This document shows positions 1 through 8,871 of a DNA stretch of 45,819 nt, piece by piece. The DNA is taken from assembly GCA_027023805.1 (NCBI GenBank), contig JALVUF010000015.1:1-45819 (forward strand), in the 5' to 3' direction. Source of the stretch: Helicobacteraceae bacterium. Lineage in GTDB: Bacteria; Campylobacterota; Campylobacteria; Campylobacterales; Sulfurimonadaceae. The position numbers were made by a program, and so were the translations under genes. The notes below the pieces were generated by a model that had not been told where the DNA came from, made no database searches, and worked only from the letters and a program-made list of their open reading frames with translations. Each line of letters begins with the position of its first letter. Position 1 is the stretch's first letter.

Positions 1-109
1 CCAAAAGTGACGGGATAGAGATCCAAAGATTTCTAGTCGCGATACTTTTACCTGTTTTTTCCCAATACTCGCTATTTTCAACGTCCCAATTTTCTATATT
101 TATTGACAT
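1..109 (-). CDS. narK: NarK-type nitrate/nitrite MFS transporter, N-terminal fragment
   Basis: Partial gene running off the left edge; only the first 36 codons are inside. The start is the ATG at 109-107. The visible residues are a hydrophilic N-terminus with the pattern WDVENSEYWEKTGK, then SIATRNLWISIPSLL. This matches the cytoplasmic lead-in to the first helix of NarK-family major facilitator transporters, which import nitrate and/or export nitrite. It is the last visible gene of the narGHJI operon, 53 bases after narI, which supports the assignment. The gap 110-162 holds nothing recognisable. Whether it is the proton-symport or antiport NarK type cannot be told from this fragment. Confidence 0.72.
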   Translation of the reverse strand, partial: MSINIENWDVENSEYWEKTGKSIATRNLWISIPSLL

Positions 110-162
110 TCTTTCATCCTTTATTTTTTTTGGTTATATCTGTCTTGCTTATTAGAGATCCT

Positions 163-861
163 TTATTTGTCAAGAATATCTCCACATCTTCTTCTGTAAA
201 TCATTCTTGTTCTTCTAATATAAGCAATAGGAAAACTCCATACATGCACAAGTCTTGTAAAAGGCCATAATCCAAAAATGACAAAAGCTAATAAGATATG
301 TAGTTTAAATGCAAATGGTACATTAGCCATTAATTTAGCATTAGGTGCGAACACAAACAATCCTCTAAACCATGGAGATATCGTTTCTCTGTAATAATAA
401 TCTCCAAAAATCAAATTGTGAAACAACGTATTATAAATACCCAGCAATATTTCAGCTAACAAAAGAATTAAGATAAGCTTATCGGTAAAACTACTAGTTG
501 CAATAATTCTTTTATTGGTAAATCTGCGTTTAGTTAAAATCCATAGACCTATTAATGTTACGATACCTGCAATTGCACCTGTTGATATTGCAATTTCATG
601 GTATAGCTCATTACTAATTCCAGCAGCCGTCACCATACTTCTTGGTATAAAAAGTCCTATAATATGACCGCCAATTACAAACAAAAATCCATAATGAAAC
701 AACATGCTTCCTAATCTTAAATCTTTCTTTTCCAACAGTTCACTTGATTTTGTCGTCCACCCCATTTGATCAGTATTGTACCTATATACATGACCAACTA
801 TCGTTAACACTATCATCATATATGGGAATATTACCCATGCAAATTGACCTGAATAATCCAT
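163..861 (-). CDS. narI: Respiratory nitrate reductase gamma subunit (cytochrome b) NarI
   Basis: Membrane di-heme b subunit that oxidises quinol at the periplasmic side and passes electrons to NarH. The protein has 232 aa, close to the usual ~225, with five hydrophobic helices. Histidines sit where the heme ligands are expected: H56 and H66 in the second helix (HYGFLFVIGGH) and H188 and H206 in the last (KLH...RLVH), nearly the E. coli positions. The start ATG has the Shine-Dalgarno AAAGGAAA, which lies in the 3' end of narJ; the two genes are separated by only 2 bases. Fourth gene of narGHJI. Confidence 0.95.
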   Translation of the reverse strand: MDYSGQFAWVIFPYMMIVLTIVGHVYRYNTDQMGWTTKSSELLEKKDLRLGSMLFHYGFLFVIGGHIIGLFIPRSMVTAAGISNELYHEIAISTGAIAGIVTLIGLWILTKRRFTNKRIIATSSFTDKLILILLLAEILLGIYNTLFHNLIFGDYYYRETISPWFRGLFVFAPNAKLMANVPFAFKLHILLAFVIFGLWPFTRLVHVWSFPIAYIRRTRMIYRRRCGDILDK

Positions 862-863
862 AA

Positions 864-1382
864 TTAATTTCCTTTCGAAATAAAATGATCTATCTCTAAC
901 AAAAGAGCTTTCATAAGATAAGCATAAGGACTTTTATCTTCAAGAAGTTTTTTATGCATATGCTCGATCATGCCTTTAAAGCGATGAAGCAAATCCAAAG
1001 CTGCTTCATCATTAGCTACCGAAATAAACTCTAAAAATAAAGGCAAATAATCAGGCAATTCTTCATTATCTAAATATAGACCCTCTTTCGCATACATATT
1101 TTTAAGCTCAACTAAAACCTGTCCCCGCTCCTTTTCATCTTTTAATTTAGAGTATGTTAAAAACAAATTAGTTTCATCATTAAAATCAAATGTTTCAACA
1201 TACTGCTCTTGTAATTGCGCTTGACTCGTATTTTTAAAATATTCTTCAAATGCCAACAAATTCTTTCTAATTTGCTTATCTTTGACATCTGTAATCTCAT
1301 CACTTATATCAATTTGACATATATCTCCATCTGGGTATTGAAGCAATAAAGATATAAGCTTAAATAACTCTTTAGCATTCAT
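864..1382 (-). CDS. narJ: Nitrate reductase molybdenum-cofactor assembly chaperone NarJ
   Basis: Cytoplasmic chaperone of the NarJ/TorD-like family. In known systems it binds the NarG N-terminus and holds NarGH off the membrane until molybdenum cofactor is inserted. It has 172 aa, mostly helical and acidic, with the family pattern near the start (LFKLISLLLQYPD) and a central ELPDYLPLFLEF block. The assignment rests on that pattern and on the position between narH and narI. The start has AAGGTTTAGTT just upstream. It is shorter than E. coli NarJ (236 aa), which is common outside enterics. Confidence 0.9.
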   Translation of the reverse strand: MNAKELFKLISLLLQYPDGDICQIDISDEITDVKDKQIRKNLLAFEEYFKNTSQAQLQEQYVETFDFNDETNLFLTYSKLKDEKERGQVLVELKNMYAKEGLYLDNEELPDYLPLFLEFISVANDEAALDLLHRFKGMIEHMHKKLLEDKSPYAYLMKALLLEIDHFISKGN

Positions 1383-1391
1383 AACTAAACC

Positions 1392-2873
1392 TTAATTTTT
1401 TGAAAGATTTGGAAAACAAGAATCACAAGCTTGCGTATATTCAAAGCCAGCATCACCTTGATGTTTATACAAATCTTCATATTGTTCTCTATGCGCCGTC
1501 GGAATAACAAACCGATCATCATATTTTGCAATAGCTAGCAATCTATACATCTCTTCTATAGTTTTACTATCAATATCAACTTCTTTAAGAAGTTTTTCAT
1601 CAAATTCTTTACCAAGCTCTTTTGTTCTCATATACTGACGCATAAGAACCATTTTTTTAAGGACTTTCCTGATGACCCTTTCATCTCCGGCTGTCATAAG
1701 ATTTGCAAGATATTTCATAGGTATGCGCATCTCATCAATCGCTGGAAAAACTTCCATAGGATCGGCTACCGTATCTTTGCCTTCAAACATTTTCATAACA
1801 GGACTAAGAGGCGGCACATACCAAATCATAGGTAAGGTTCTATATTCAGGATGAAGAGGAAGTGCTATGCCCTGCTCAATTGCTAATTTATAAACGGGCG
1901 ATTTTTGAGCACTCTCAATCCAATTATCGCTAATACCATCTTTTCTCGCTTGTTCAATAATTTTCGGATCATTTGGATCTAAAAACAAACTGAGTTGTCC
2001 CGGATACAGCTCTTTCTCATCAACAACTGATGCAACTTCTTCAACTCTATCAGCATCATATAAAAGTATGCCAATATATCGAATTTTACCGACACAAGAC
2101 TCAGAACATACAGTTGGCAGACCGGCTTCGATTCTAGGAAAACACAAGGTACATTTTTCTGCTTTATTAGTTGTCCAATTAAAATATACTTTTTTATACG
2201 GACATGAAGATATACAAAAACGCCAACCTCGACATGCATCTTGATCTACTAACACGATACCATCTTCATCCCTTTTATACATAGCTCCCGAAGGGCAAGA
2301 TGCAACACAAGATGGATTTAAACAATGCTCACATATACGCGGAAGATACATCATAAAAGCTTCTTCATATTCCAGTCGTATATCTTCTTCAATCTTTTTG
2401 ATGTTTTGATCTTGAGCACCCGTTACATGCGCACCAGCTAGGTCATCTTCCCAGTTTGGACCCCAGCTGATTTCCATCTCCTCTCCGGTAAGTTGTGACT
2501 TAGGTCGAAGCACCGGCTGATGCTTGCTTGCCTTTGTGTTGATCAATCTTTTATAATCATATGTCCATGGTTCATAATAATTATCAATTGTCGGAAGATT
2601 TGGATTATGAAATATATTCATATATTCAAAAAATCTAGTTCCTGATTTTAGTTTTAATTTATTATTTTTTAATACCCATCCACCTTTATATTTCTCCTGA
2701 TCTTCCCAATCCATAGGATATCCGATACCGGGTTTGGTTTCAACATTATTAAACCACATGTACTCAGCACCTTTACGGTTGGTCCAAGTATTTTTACAAG
2801 TAACACTACATGTGTTACAACCTATACATTTATCCAAATTCATAACCATCGCGACTTGTGCTTTAATCTTCAT
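1392..2873 (-). CDS. narH: Respiratory nitrate reductase beta subunit (Fe-S) NarH
   Basis: Electron-transfer subunit between NarI hemes and NarG. The 493-aa protein carries four cysteine groups: CIGCNTCSVTC near residue 17, CEHCLNPSCVASCP near 180, CRGWRFCISSCP near 213, and CTLCFP...CSESC near 240. The Trp in the third group (CxxW) is the family signature for a [3Fe-4S] cluster; the others are expected to bind [4Fe-4S]. There is no signal peptide, as expected for a cytoplasm-facing enzyme. The start ATG overlaps the narG stop by 11 bases, so translation is probably coupled. Confidence 0.96.
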   Translation of the reverse strand: MKIKAQVAMVMNLDKCIGCNTCSVTCKNTWTNRKGAEYMWFNNVETKPGIGYPMDWEDQEKYKGGWVLKNNKLKLKSGTRFFEYMNIFHNPNLPTIDNYYEPWTYDYKRLINTKASKHQPVLRPKSQLTGEEMEISWGPNWEDDLAGAHVTGAQDQNIKKIEEDIRLEYEEAFMMYLPRICEHCLNPSCVASCPSGAMYKRDEDGIVLVDQDACRGWRFCISSCPYKKVYFNWTTNKAEKCTLCFPRIEAGLPTVCSESCVGKIRYIGILLYDADRVEEVASVVDEKELYPGQLSLFLDPNDPKIIEQARKDGISDNWIESAQKSPVYKLAIEQGIALPLHPEYRTLPMIWYVPPLSPVMKMFEGKDTVADPMEVFPAIDEMRIPMKYLANLMTAGDERVIRKVLKKMVLMRQYMRTKELGKEFDEKLLKEVDIDSKTIEEMYRLLAIAKYDDRFVIPTAHREQYEDLYKHQGDAGFEYTQACDSCFPNLSKN

Positions 2874-5800
2874 GCCAAACTGCCTTTCTTAACTTTCTTA
2901 TAAATACTCTAGCATCCCTTTGATGACCTGTTGGTCCATAATAATTAAAACCATAACTAAACTGTGCATACCCGCCTATCAGGTGCGTTGGTTTTAAAAA
3001 TATACTTGTTGGAGAATTATGCGTACCCCCGCTTTCTTTTGTAATACCGGAAACCGGTGTATTGATAGTACGATCTTGTGCGTGATACATATAAGTTGAT
3101 CCTTTTTGCATCTTATGGCTAACAACGGCTCTAGCAGTCACGACACCTCTTCTGTTATAAACCTCAATCCAATCGTTATCTTTAACATTTATTGAATCTG
3201 CGTCTTCATTATTTATCCAGACGGTAGGACCGCCTCTAAAGAGCGTCAGCATTCGTTCAGAATCAAAATACATACTGTGGATATTCCATTTGCCATGAGG
3301 AGTTAAGTATTTTAAATTAATCGTTTTACCTGTCTCTACTGGAACATTGTCGATTTCAGTAAACGGCTGTGTTGCAATTGTAGGTTTATATACTGGAAAA
3401 CCTTCTCCATATTCAAGCATCATCTCGTGATCCATAAAAAATTGCTGACGACCGGTCAACGTACGAAAAGGCATTAACAAATCAATATTATTATTAAACG
3501 GTGTGTATCTACCACCATTTTTAACATGTCCTGTAAAAACAGGAGTCGATATACTTTCTCTCGGTTGTACAGTTATACTTTCATGAGTAAAATGCTCTTC
3601 TTCTTTAGTTTTTTCAATATCACCTATATCTAAACCGGTTTTTTCAGCTTCCACTGCCCATGCTTTTTGAGCTACTTTGCCATTACTTGCACTTGACAAG
3701 CTTAACATTGCGTTAACTACATTTTTAGCATTATCTAAATTTGGCATATTTTTAGCTATACCCTCATTTTGAATCCCTATAAGATGCTTAAGGGCATCAT
3801 ATTCCTCTTTTACTGAAAAATTAACTCCGTTTGCTCCGATAGGATTTTCTCTAGCTAATGGTCCAAGAGAAGAGTACTTTTTGTATATCTGCGTATAATC
3901 ACGCTCTACTACTGTCAAATTTGGCATTGTTTTGCCCGGTATAGCATCCACTTCGCCTTTACTCCAGTCTTTTATATGCCCAAAAGGTTGAGCCATCTCA
4001 CCTGGAGTATCATGCATCATTGGAGAAGCTACGATATCTGTTTGTACATCAGGCAAATACTTTTCTGCCATTGATGAAACAGTTTTAGAGATATTTTTAA
4101 AGATATCCCAGTCGGCTTTTGCTTCCCATGGCGGAGTAATAGCTGGATTAAAAGGGTGAATAAACGGGTGCATATCTGTACTGCTCATATCATCTTTTTC
4201 ATACCATGTGGCAGCTGGAAGCACAATATCTGAATAAAGCGCGGTACCACTCATACGAAATTCTAAATTTACCAATAAATCCAGTTTTCCCTCTGGCGCT
4301 TCACCTTCCCATTTTACCTCTATTGTAGAATTTAGCTCTTTAGAATCATTAGATAATACTCCGCCTTGCTGTGTTCCTAAAAGATGTTTAAGAAAATATT
4401 CATGACCCTTGCCTGAAGCTGCAATCAAATTAGCTCTCCATACAAACAGCGTTCTTGGGAAATTATCTGGAGCATCCGGATCTTCTATGGCAAAGTGTAC
4501 TTTTTTCTCTTTTAATTCTTTTGCTACATACTTCACAATCTCTTTATCTGTTGATGCGCCGGATTCTTTAGCTTCTTTAGTAAGAGTAAAAGTATTTTTA
4601 TTAAACTGTGGATATGAAGCTGACCATCCTAGTCTTGCAGACATTACATTATAATCAGCTGGATGCTCATATCTTGCTTTCTCAACTGTTGGAGAAATCA
4701 GATTACTCATTGGAGTTTCTTCATATCTAAATTGATCAGTCGCGAAATAAAAAAATGATGTACCGTTTTGAAGTCTAGGAGCCGGTGACCAATCTTTTGC
4801 AAATGCCACGGTTGACCAACCTTCAAATGGACGAAGTTTTTCTTGTCCGACATAATGTGCCCAACCGCCGCCGCTAACGCCTTCACATCCTGTTAATACG
4901 ACAAGATTTAAAATGGTGCGGTAATTTATATCAGAATGAAACCAATGATTGATACCAGCACCCATGATGATCATAGATCTACCTTTTGTATCTATAGCGT
5001 TTTGAGCAAATTCTCGAGCTATTTTAACCACTTGCTGCGGTGAAATACGTGTAAATTCTTCTTGCCAAGATGGCGTATATGGTGCTTTATCTTCATAATT
5101 TTCAGGATATCCTATATCTTTTTCACTTCTTTTAACACCATAATTAGCCAGCATAACATCAAAAACCATTGTAACATAGTATATTTTTTTACCGACTTTA
5201 ATTCTTTTAACAGGAACACTACGCTCAAGAACCATTCTTTGTTTATTATCAAAGTATGGAAGCTTAACTATGACCATTTCATCTTCTTGACCTAGCATTG
5301 TCATCTCAGGATCAAACTCTTTTCCGTTTTCGTCTATAGAGTTTAGATTCCATTTTGCTTTATGCTCCCATCTATGACCTATGCTGCCATTAGGAATGAC
5401 TAATTTACCACTAATTTTATCTAAAACAACTGTTTTCCATTCCGGATTTGTAACAGATGAATCCAAATCAGAAGCACGCAAAAATCTATCAATTATAAAC
5501 ATGTCTCCATCTTGTTTTAATGTCATTAAAAAAGGTAAATCAGTGTATTTCTTAGCATATTCATAAAAATATTCTGTTTGGTTATCTATATAAAACTCTT
5601 TTAAAATTACATGTGTCATGGCCTGTGCTAAAGCTCCGTCTGAACCAGGATCAACACCTAACCATTCATCGGCAAATTTAACTGATTCTGCATAATCTGG
5701 ACTAATTGATATTACTTTTGTACCTTTGTAACGCGCTTCGGTCATAAAGTGAGCATCCGGAGTTCTAGTCATTGGAACATTTGAACCCCACATGATAATA

Positions 5801-6555
5801 TATCCGGCATTAAACCAGTCACCGCTTTCAGGAACATCAGTTTGCTCTCCCCACATTTGAGGAGATGCCGGAGGCAAATCAGCATACCAATCATAAAAGC
5901 TAAGCATACTCCCGCCCATCAAAGAAATAAATCTTGCTCCTGATGCATAACTAACCATAGACATTGCAGGAATAGGAGTAAAACCTATCACCCTGTCTGG
6001 TCCATATTTTTTTGATGTATAAAGTGTTTGTGCTGCAATTAGCTCATTTAATTCACTCCAAGAAGCCCTTACAAATCCACCTTTACCTCTTGCTTTTTTA
6101 TATGCACGAGATTTTTTTGGATCCTCCACGATAGAAGCCCATGCTTCTATCGGACTATCAGATTTACTCAATGCCTTACGCCAAAATTCTAGTAAAATAC
6201 CTCTAATATATGGATGTTTAACTCGCAAAGGACTGTATGTGTACCAAGAAAAGCTAGCTCCTCTTGGACAACCTCGCGGTTCATATTCAGGCATATCCGG
6301 ACCCGTAGTGGGGTAATCAGTCGCTTGCATTTCCCATGTTATTATGCCCTCTTTTACAAATACGTTCCAACTACATGATCCAGTACAATTGACGCCATGC
6401 GTCGTTCGTACCACCTTGTCATGCTGCCAACGATTGCGATAAAAATTTTCCCATTCTCTTCCTTGGGAATTTAATGAACTTAAACCATTAGAATACACTT
6501 CCCGCTCTTTAAAAAAACGCATTTTTTTAAAGATATATGATGCTTTTTTATTCAT
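2863..6555 (-). CDS. narG: Respiratory nitrate reductase alpha subunit (molybdopterin) NarG
   Basis: Catalytic subunit reducing nitrate to nitrite at a bis-MGD molybdenum centre; 1230 aa, the normal NarG size. The FS0 cluster pattern is present as H53, C57, C61 and C96 (HGVNCTGSC ... RGCPRG), with histidine as the first ligand as in E. coli. The candidate molybdenum aspartate is D222 in YDWYADLPP. The N-terminus (RWQHDKVVRTTHG) matches membrane-bound, cytoplasm-facing NarG and has no export signal. It is the first gene of narGHJI(K). The start is preceded by AAAAAGGAAAA. The CRP/FNR-type dyad at 6675-6688 is well placed to control it. Confidence 0.97.
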   Translation of the reverse strand: MNKKASYIFKKMRFFKEREVYSNGLSSLNSQGREWENFYRNRWQHDKVVRTTHGVNCTGSCSWNVFVKEGIITWEMQATDYPTTGPDMPEYEPRGCPRGASFSWYTYSPLRVKHPYIRGILLEFWRKALSKSDSPIEAWASIVEDPKKSRAYKKARGKGGFVRASWSELNELIAAQTLYTSKKYGPDRVIGFTPIPAMSMVSYASGARFISLMGGSMLSFYDWYADLPPASPQMWGEQTDVPESGDWFNAGYIIMWGSNVPMTRTPDAHFMTEARYKGTKVISISPDYAESVKFADEWLGVDPGSDGALAQAMTHVILKEFYIDNQTEYFYEYAKKYTDLPFLMTLKQDGDMFIIDRFLRASDLDSSVTNPEWKTVVLDKISGKLVIPNGSIGHRWEHKAKWNLNSIDENGKEFDPEMTMLGQEDEMVIVKLPYFDNKQRMVLERSVPVKRIKVGKKIYYVTMVFDVMLANYGVKRSEKDIGYPENYEDKAPYTPSWQEEFTRISPQQVVKIAREFAQNAIDTKGRSMIIMGAGINHWFHSDINYRTILNLVVLTGCEGVSGGGWAHYVGQEKLRPFEGWSTVAFAKDWSPAPRLQNGTSFFYFATDQFRYEETPMSNLISPTVEKARYEHPADYNVMSARLGWSASYPQFNKNTFTLTKEAKESGASTDKEIVKYVAKELKEKKVHFAIEDPDAPDNFPRTLFVWRANLIAASGKGHEYFLKHLLGTQQGGVLSNDSKELNSTIEVKWEGEAPEGKLDLLVNLEFRMSGTALYSDIVLPAATWYEKDDMSSTDMHPFIHPFNPAITPPWEAKADWDIFKNISKTVSSMAEKYLPDVQTDIVASPMMHDTPGEMAQPFGHIKDWSKGEVDAIPGKTMPNLTVVERDYTQIYKKYSSLGPLARENPIGANGVNFSVKEEYDALKHLIGIQNEGIAKNMPNLDNAKNVVNAMLSLSSASNGKVAQKAWAVEAEKTGLDIGDIEKTKEEEHFTHESITVQPRESISTPVFTGHVKNGGRYTPFNNNIDLLMPFRTLTGRQQFFMDHEMMLEYGEGFPVYKPTIATQPFTEIDNVPVETGKTINLKYLTPHGKWNIHSMYFDSERMLTLFRGGPTVWINNEDADSINVKDNDWIEVYNRRGVVTARAVVSHKMQKGSTYMYHAQDRTINTPVSGITKESGGTHNSPTSIFLKPTHLIGGYAQFSYGFNYYGPTGHQRDARVFIRKLRKAVWHED

Positions 6556-6674
6556 ATTTTATTTTCCTTTTTCAAAATATTTCATCTACTTACGCCCACT
6601 CAAGTATTAATAATCACAATTAACTATAAATTACAATACTGGTAAAATAGTATTATTAACGAATAAATATATCC

Positions 6675-6688
6675 TTGACTTGCATCAA
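6675..6688 (-). promoter_or_regulatory. CRP/FNR-family operator upstream of narG
   Basis: The sequence TTGACTTGCATCAA matches the FNR-type consensus TTGAT-N4-ATCAA in 9 of 10 defined positions. Its centre is at 6681.5. If the regulator activates from -41.5, transcription of narG would start near 6640 and the -10 box would fall at 6652-6647, where the minus strand reads TACTAT, a 4/6 match to TATAAT. The geometry is inferred, not measured. Anaerobic or nitrogen-oxide control is likely for this family of sites. Confidence 0.55.
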
Positions 6689-6886
6689 AAACTTAACAAT
6701 AACATATATATATTATAAGTTTAGTTTATTAAAAAAATATTCATAATATTATTTTTTCTTTAAAATATCTAATAACAAATATAACTTTTATTTCTTTATA
6801 CTCTATAAAGATATTATCGATATACAGCGTAAATAACGTTGATAAAGCTTATAGCAATGCTTAACTAAATATATGAAACTATAAAC

Positions 6887-6980
6887 TTGTGTAAATGCGA
6901 GAATCTATCCTGCCGGATATGGCTTGATGCAGTAAATATTTTATATAATTTTAATAATTATTTTATAAATATTTACACAA
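6887..6980. repeat. Long-range inverted repeat with a GC-richer core
   Basis: TTGTGTAAAT (6887-6896) is the exact reverse complement of ATTTACACAA (6971-6980). Inside lie a second pair, GTAAATATTT (6932-6941) with AAATATTTAC (6967-6976), and a short hairpin, TATCC-TGCC-GGATA (6906-6919). The core 6897-6931 is clearly richer in G and C than its surroundings. This could be a structured RNA or a regulatory site; no known family was recognised. Confidence 0.35.
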
Positions 6981-6991
6981 ACTATATGAAG

Positions 6992-7018
6992 AATCAAATA
7001 TTTATCTAATATTTGATT
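6992..7018. repeat. Perfect 11-bp inverted repeat
   Basis: AATCAAATATT (6992-7002) and AATATTTGATT (7008-7018) are exact reverse complements with a 5-base spacer. Neither strand continues into a T run, so it is not an obvious terminator. It may be an operator between narG and glmU. Confidence 0.45.
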
Positions 7019-7124
7019 GAGTTTAGTACAAATATACACTAGATATATCAATGAAACAAACATATTTTTAGATTTTAGTTGAACAAAAAAGTAGATTTAA
7101 TGTCTACGAGAGAGAGAAAATTGG

Positions 7125-7130
7125 TATAAT
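7125..7130 (+). promoter_or_regulatory. Candidate -10 box for glmU
   Basis: TATAAT in the context TTGGTATAATTATG, 29 bases before the glmU start. No clear -35 box is seen; Campylobacterota sigma-70 promoters often lack one. Confidence 0.45.
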
Positions 7131-7159
7131 TATGATAAAACTTAACATAAAGCAAAAAC

Positions 7160-8455
7160 ATGGACAAAGTCTCAATTATAATTTTAGCCGCCGGAAAAGG
7201 TAGCAGAATGAAATCAAGCAAACCAAAGGTATTGCACGATATAAGCGGAAAACCTATGATTTATCATATCATCAAAGAAGCACGAAAAATAAGTGATGAT
7301 ATCAATATCGTATTAGCCCATCAAAGAGATATCGTCTCAGATGAAATCTTAAAATATTTTAAAGATATAACATTTTTTGAACAAGATGATATAAATTTTC
7401 CGGGTACCGGAGGGGCTTTACGAAATATACATGTAAAACACGACAGAGTTTTGATATTAAACGGCGATATGCCCCTTATTACCGCTGATGCATTAAAACC
7501 GTTTTTAACAATTGATGCGGATATAGTTTTATCGGTGCTCCATCTTGAAAATCCTCACGGTTATGGACGCGTAAAAATACACAATAATGAAGTCCAATAT
7601 ATCATTGAACAAAAAGATGCCTCTGATGAAGAGTTGATGATAAGACACGTAAATGCCGGTGTATATGCATTTACAAAGAACGTACTAACATCTTATATCA
7701 ATAAAATACAAAATAATAACGCTCAAAATGAATTTTATTTAACAGATATAATCGAATTGGCTAAAAAGGATGATTTGACTGTTGTACCCCTAGAGGTTGA
7801 ACCAAAATATTTTAAAGGCGTAAATTCAAAAAAAGATTTAGCAGCAGCTGACATCATCATGCAAAACCGTATAAAATCAATGTGGATGACAGACGGCGTT
7901 GTTATGCAATTACCTGATACTATATATATTGAAGATGGCGTGCAGTTTAAAGGCGAGTGTATTATTGAGAACAATTGCAGGATTACAGGGGATAGTATTA
8001 TAAAAAACTCCCACATAAAAGCGTCCTGTGTCATAGAAGACAGTTTTGTTTGTGATAGCGACATTGGACCTTTGGCACACTTAAGACCGCAGTCAAAACT
8101 AACAAATACCCATATCGGCAATTTCGTTGAAGTCAAAAAAAGCTCACTTGACGGTGTAAAAGCCGGACATCTAAGCTATATAGGCGATGCAAATGTGCAA
8201 CGTGGAACAAACATAGGTGCAGGTGTTATTACATGCAACTATGACGGACTGAAAAAATATCAAACAAAAATCGGTAAAAATGTATTTATAGGAAGCGACA
8301 GCCAGTTAATTGCACCTATAGAAATTGAAGATGACGTAATGATAGCCGCCGGCACCACCCTCTCATGTAAAAAAGTTCCAAAAGGTTCACTTGCAATTAG
8401 CAGAGTAAAGATAAAATTTATAGAGCACTTTTTTTATAAATTTTTTAAAAAATAG
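7160..8455 (+). CDS. glmU: Bifunctional GlmU: GlcNAc-1-P uridyltransferase / GlcN-1-P acetyltransferase
   Basis: Makes UDP-GlcNAc for peptidoglycan and lipopolysaccharide: it acetylates glucosamine-1-phosphate, then transfers UMP. The N-terminal nucleotidyltransferase domain (about 1-220) carries the LAAGKGSRM loop (residues 9-17) followed by KPK (21-23) and a VLNGDMPL metal-site segment. The C-terminal left-handed beta-helix (about 240-425) carries HLRPQSKL, the acetyltransferase-side NFVEVKKS, and [11 protein letters not shown]. At 431 aa it is slightly shorter than E. coli GlmU (456). It is a single-gene unit with its own candidate promoter, divergent from nar. Confidence 0.96.
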   Translation: MDKVSIIILAAGKGSRMKSSKPKVLHDISGKPMIYHIIKEARKISDDINIVLAHQRDIVSDEILKYFKDITFFEQDDINFPGTGGALRNIHVKHDRVLILNGDMPLITADALKPFLTIDADIVLSVLHLENPHGYGRVKIHNNEVQYIIEQKDASDEELMIRHVNAGVYAFTKNVLTSYINKIQNNNAQNEFYLTDIIELAKKDDLTVVPLEVEPKYFKGVNSKKDLAAADIIMQNRIKSMWMTDGVVMQLPDTIYIEDGVQFKGECIIENNCRITGDSIIKNSHIKASCVIEDSFVCDSDIGPLAHLRPQSKLTNTHIGNFVEVKKSSLDGVKAGHLSYIGDANVQRGTNIGAGVITCNYDGLKKYQTKIGKNVFIGSDSQLIAPIEIEDDVMIAAGTTLSCKKVPKGSLAISRVKIKFIEHFFYKFFKK

Positions 8456-8581
8456 CTTTAGAGGGTGTTAGGCTCCACAACTAATAATATACTTTACTTA
8501 TTATTGGTATTTGACACCAAATGTTTAGTTTAGTAACAAATTTATTATTATTGCTAATGTAAATCTATTTATAAAGAGAAT

Positions 8582-8620
8582 ATACCAATATTAATATATA
8601 ATATATATTAATATTGGTAT
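8582..8620. repeat. Perfect 39-base palindrome (19-bp arms, 1-base centre)
   Basis: Arm ATACCAATATTAATATATA (8582-8600), a single A at 8601, then the exact reverse complement ending at 8620. It lies 12 bases before the start of the 76-aa gene, so the right arm abuts the AAGGAAA ribosome site. A separate ATTGGTAT occurs at 8503-8510. It is not followed by a T run, so it is more likely an operator or mRNA 5' hairpin than a terminator. Confidence 0.6.
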
Positions 8621-8632
8621 AAGGAAATTCAT

Positions 8633-8863
8633 ATGAGAGGCAAAGAGCATAGAAGCGGAAAGGATTTATTTGTGATAATATATTATCTTTTAGAATTAAC
8701 TTTATATATCATTATAGCAAGCGCGGTATATCAGGTATTGGGTCTATTTTTAGCTGTAATATCTTTTGTTATAGGATTTGTTTTAGCAACTAAAAAACTA
8801 CCTGTATTCCTTGAGAGAAATAAACAACTCCACCATATTCAGCATTATCAACAATATCCCTAA
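8633..8863 (+). CDS. Small membrane protein of unknown function, 76 aa
   Basis: No family recognised. The sequence has a basic N-terminus (RGKEHRSGKD), a hydrophobic stretch of about 42 residues (roughly 12-53) long enough for two membrane helices, and a polar tail rich in His and Gln. The start ATG has AAGGAAA 5 bases upstream. It is the first gene of a short operon with the siroheme-type enzyme (8 bases downstream) and a second unknown protein. The perfect palindrome at 8582-8620 sits directly before it. Translation is well supported; function is not. Confidence 0.7.
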   Translation: MRGKEHRSGKDLFVIIYYLLELTLYIIIASAVYQVLGLFLAVISFVIGFVLATKKLPVFLERNKQLHHIQHYQQYP

Positions 8864-8871
8864 GGAGTCAA

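Larger units (their letters stand above)
6556..7159. other. Long AT-rich intergenic region between divergent narG and glmU
   Basis: About 600 bases without a convincing coding frame, very rich in A and T. It contains a CRP/FNR-type dyad (6675-6688), a long-range inverted repeat around a small GC-richer core (6887-6980), a perfect 11-bp inverted repeat (6992-7018) and a candidate glmU -10 box (7125-7130). It is much longer than other gaps in this gene-dense window. No tRNA or known riboswitch could be recognised. Confidence 0.7.

Noticed and set aside
1979-2239. Open frames lying within nar, nor, pilT, DAHP synthase and other genes in alternative frames
   Set aside because: They lack ribosome sites, have odd composition, and are explained by the strongly supported genes on the same DNA.
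6897-6931. Possible molybdenum-cofactor riboswitch or tRNA-like element near narG
   Set aside because: I could not build the expected helices of any known riboswitch or a cloverleaf; kept only as an unassigned structured element.
7085-7107. Hairpin GTAGA-N7-TCTAC with a T run on the minus strand, terminator-like
   Set aside because: The stem is only 5 bp and no minus-strand gene ends there, so it has nothing to terminate.
8461-8520. Imperfect stem GGTGT...ACACC with inner AATAATA pairing after glmU as a terminator
   Set aside because: Large interrupted loop and no T run; support too weak for a feature.
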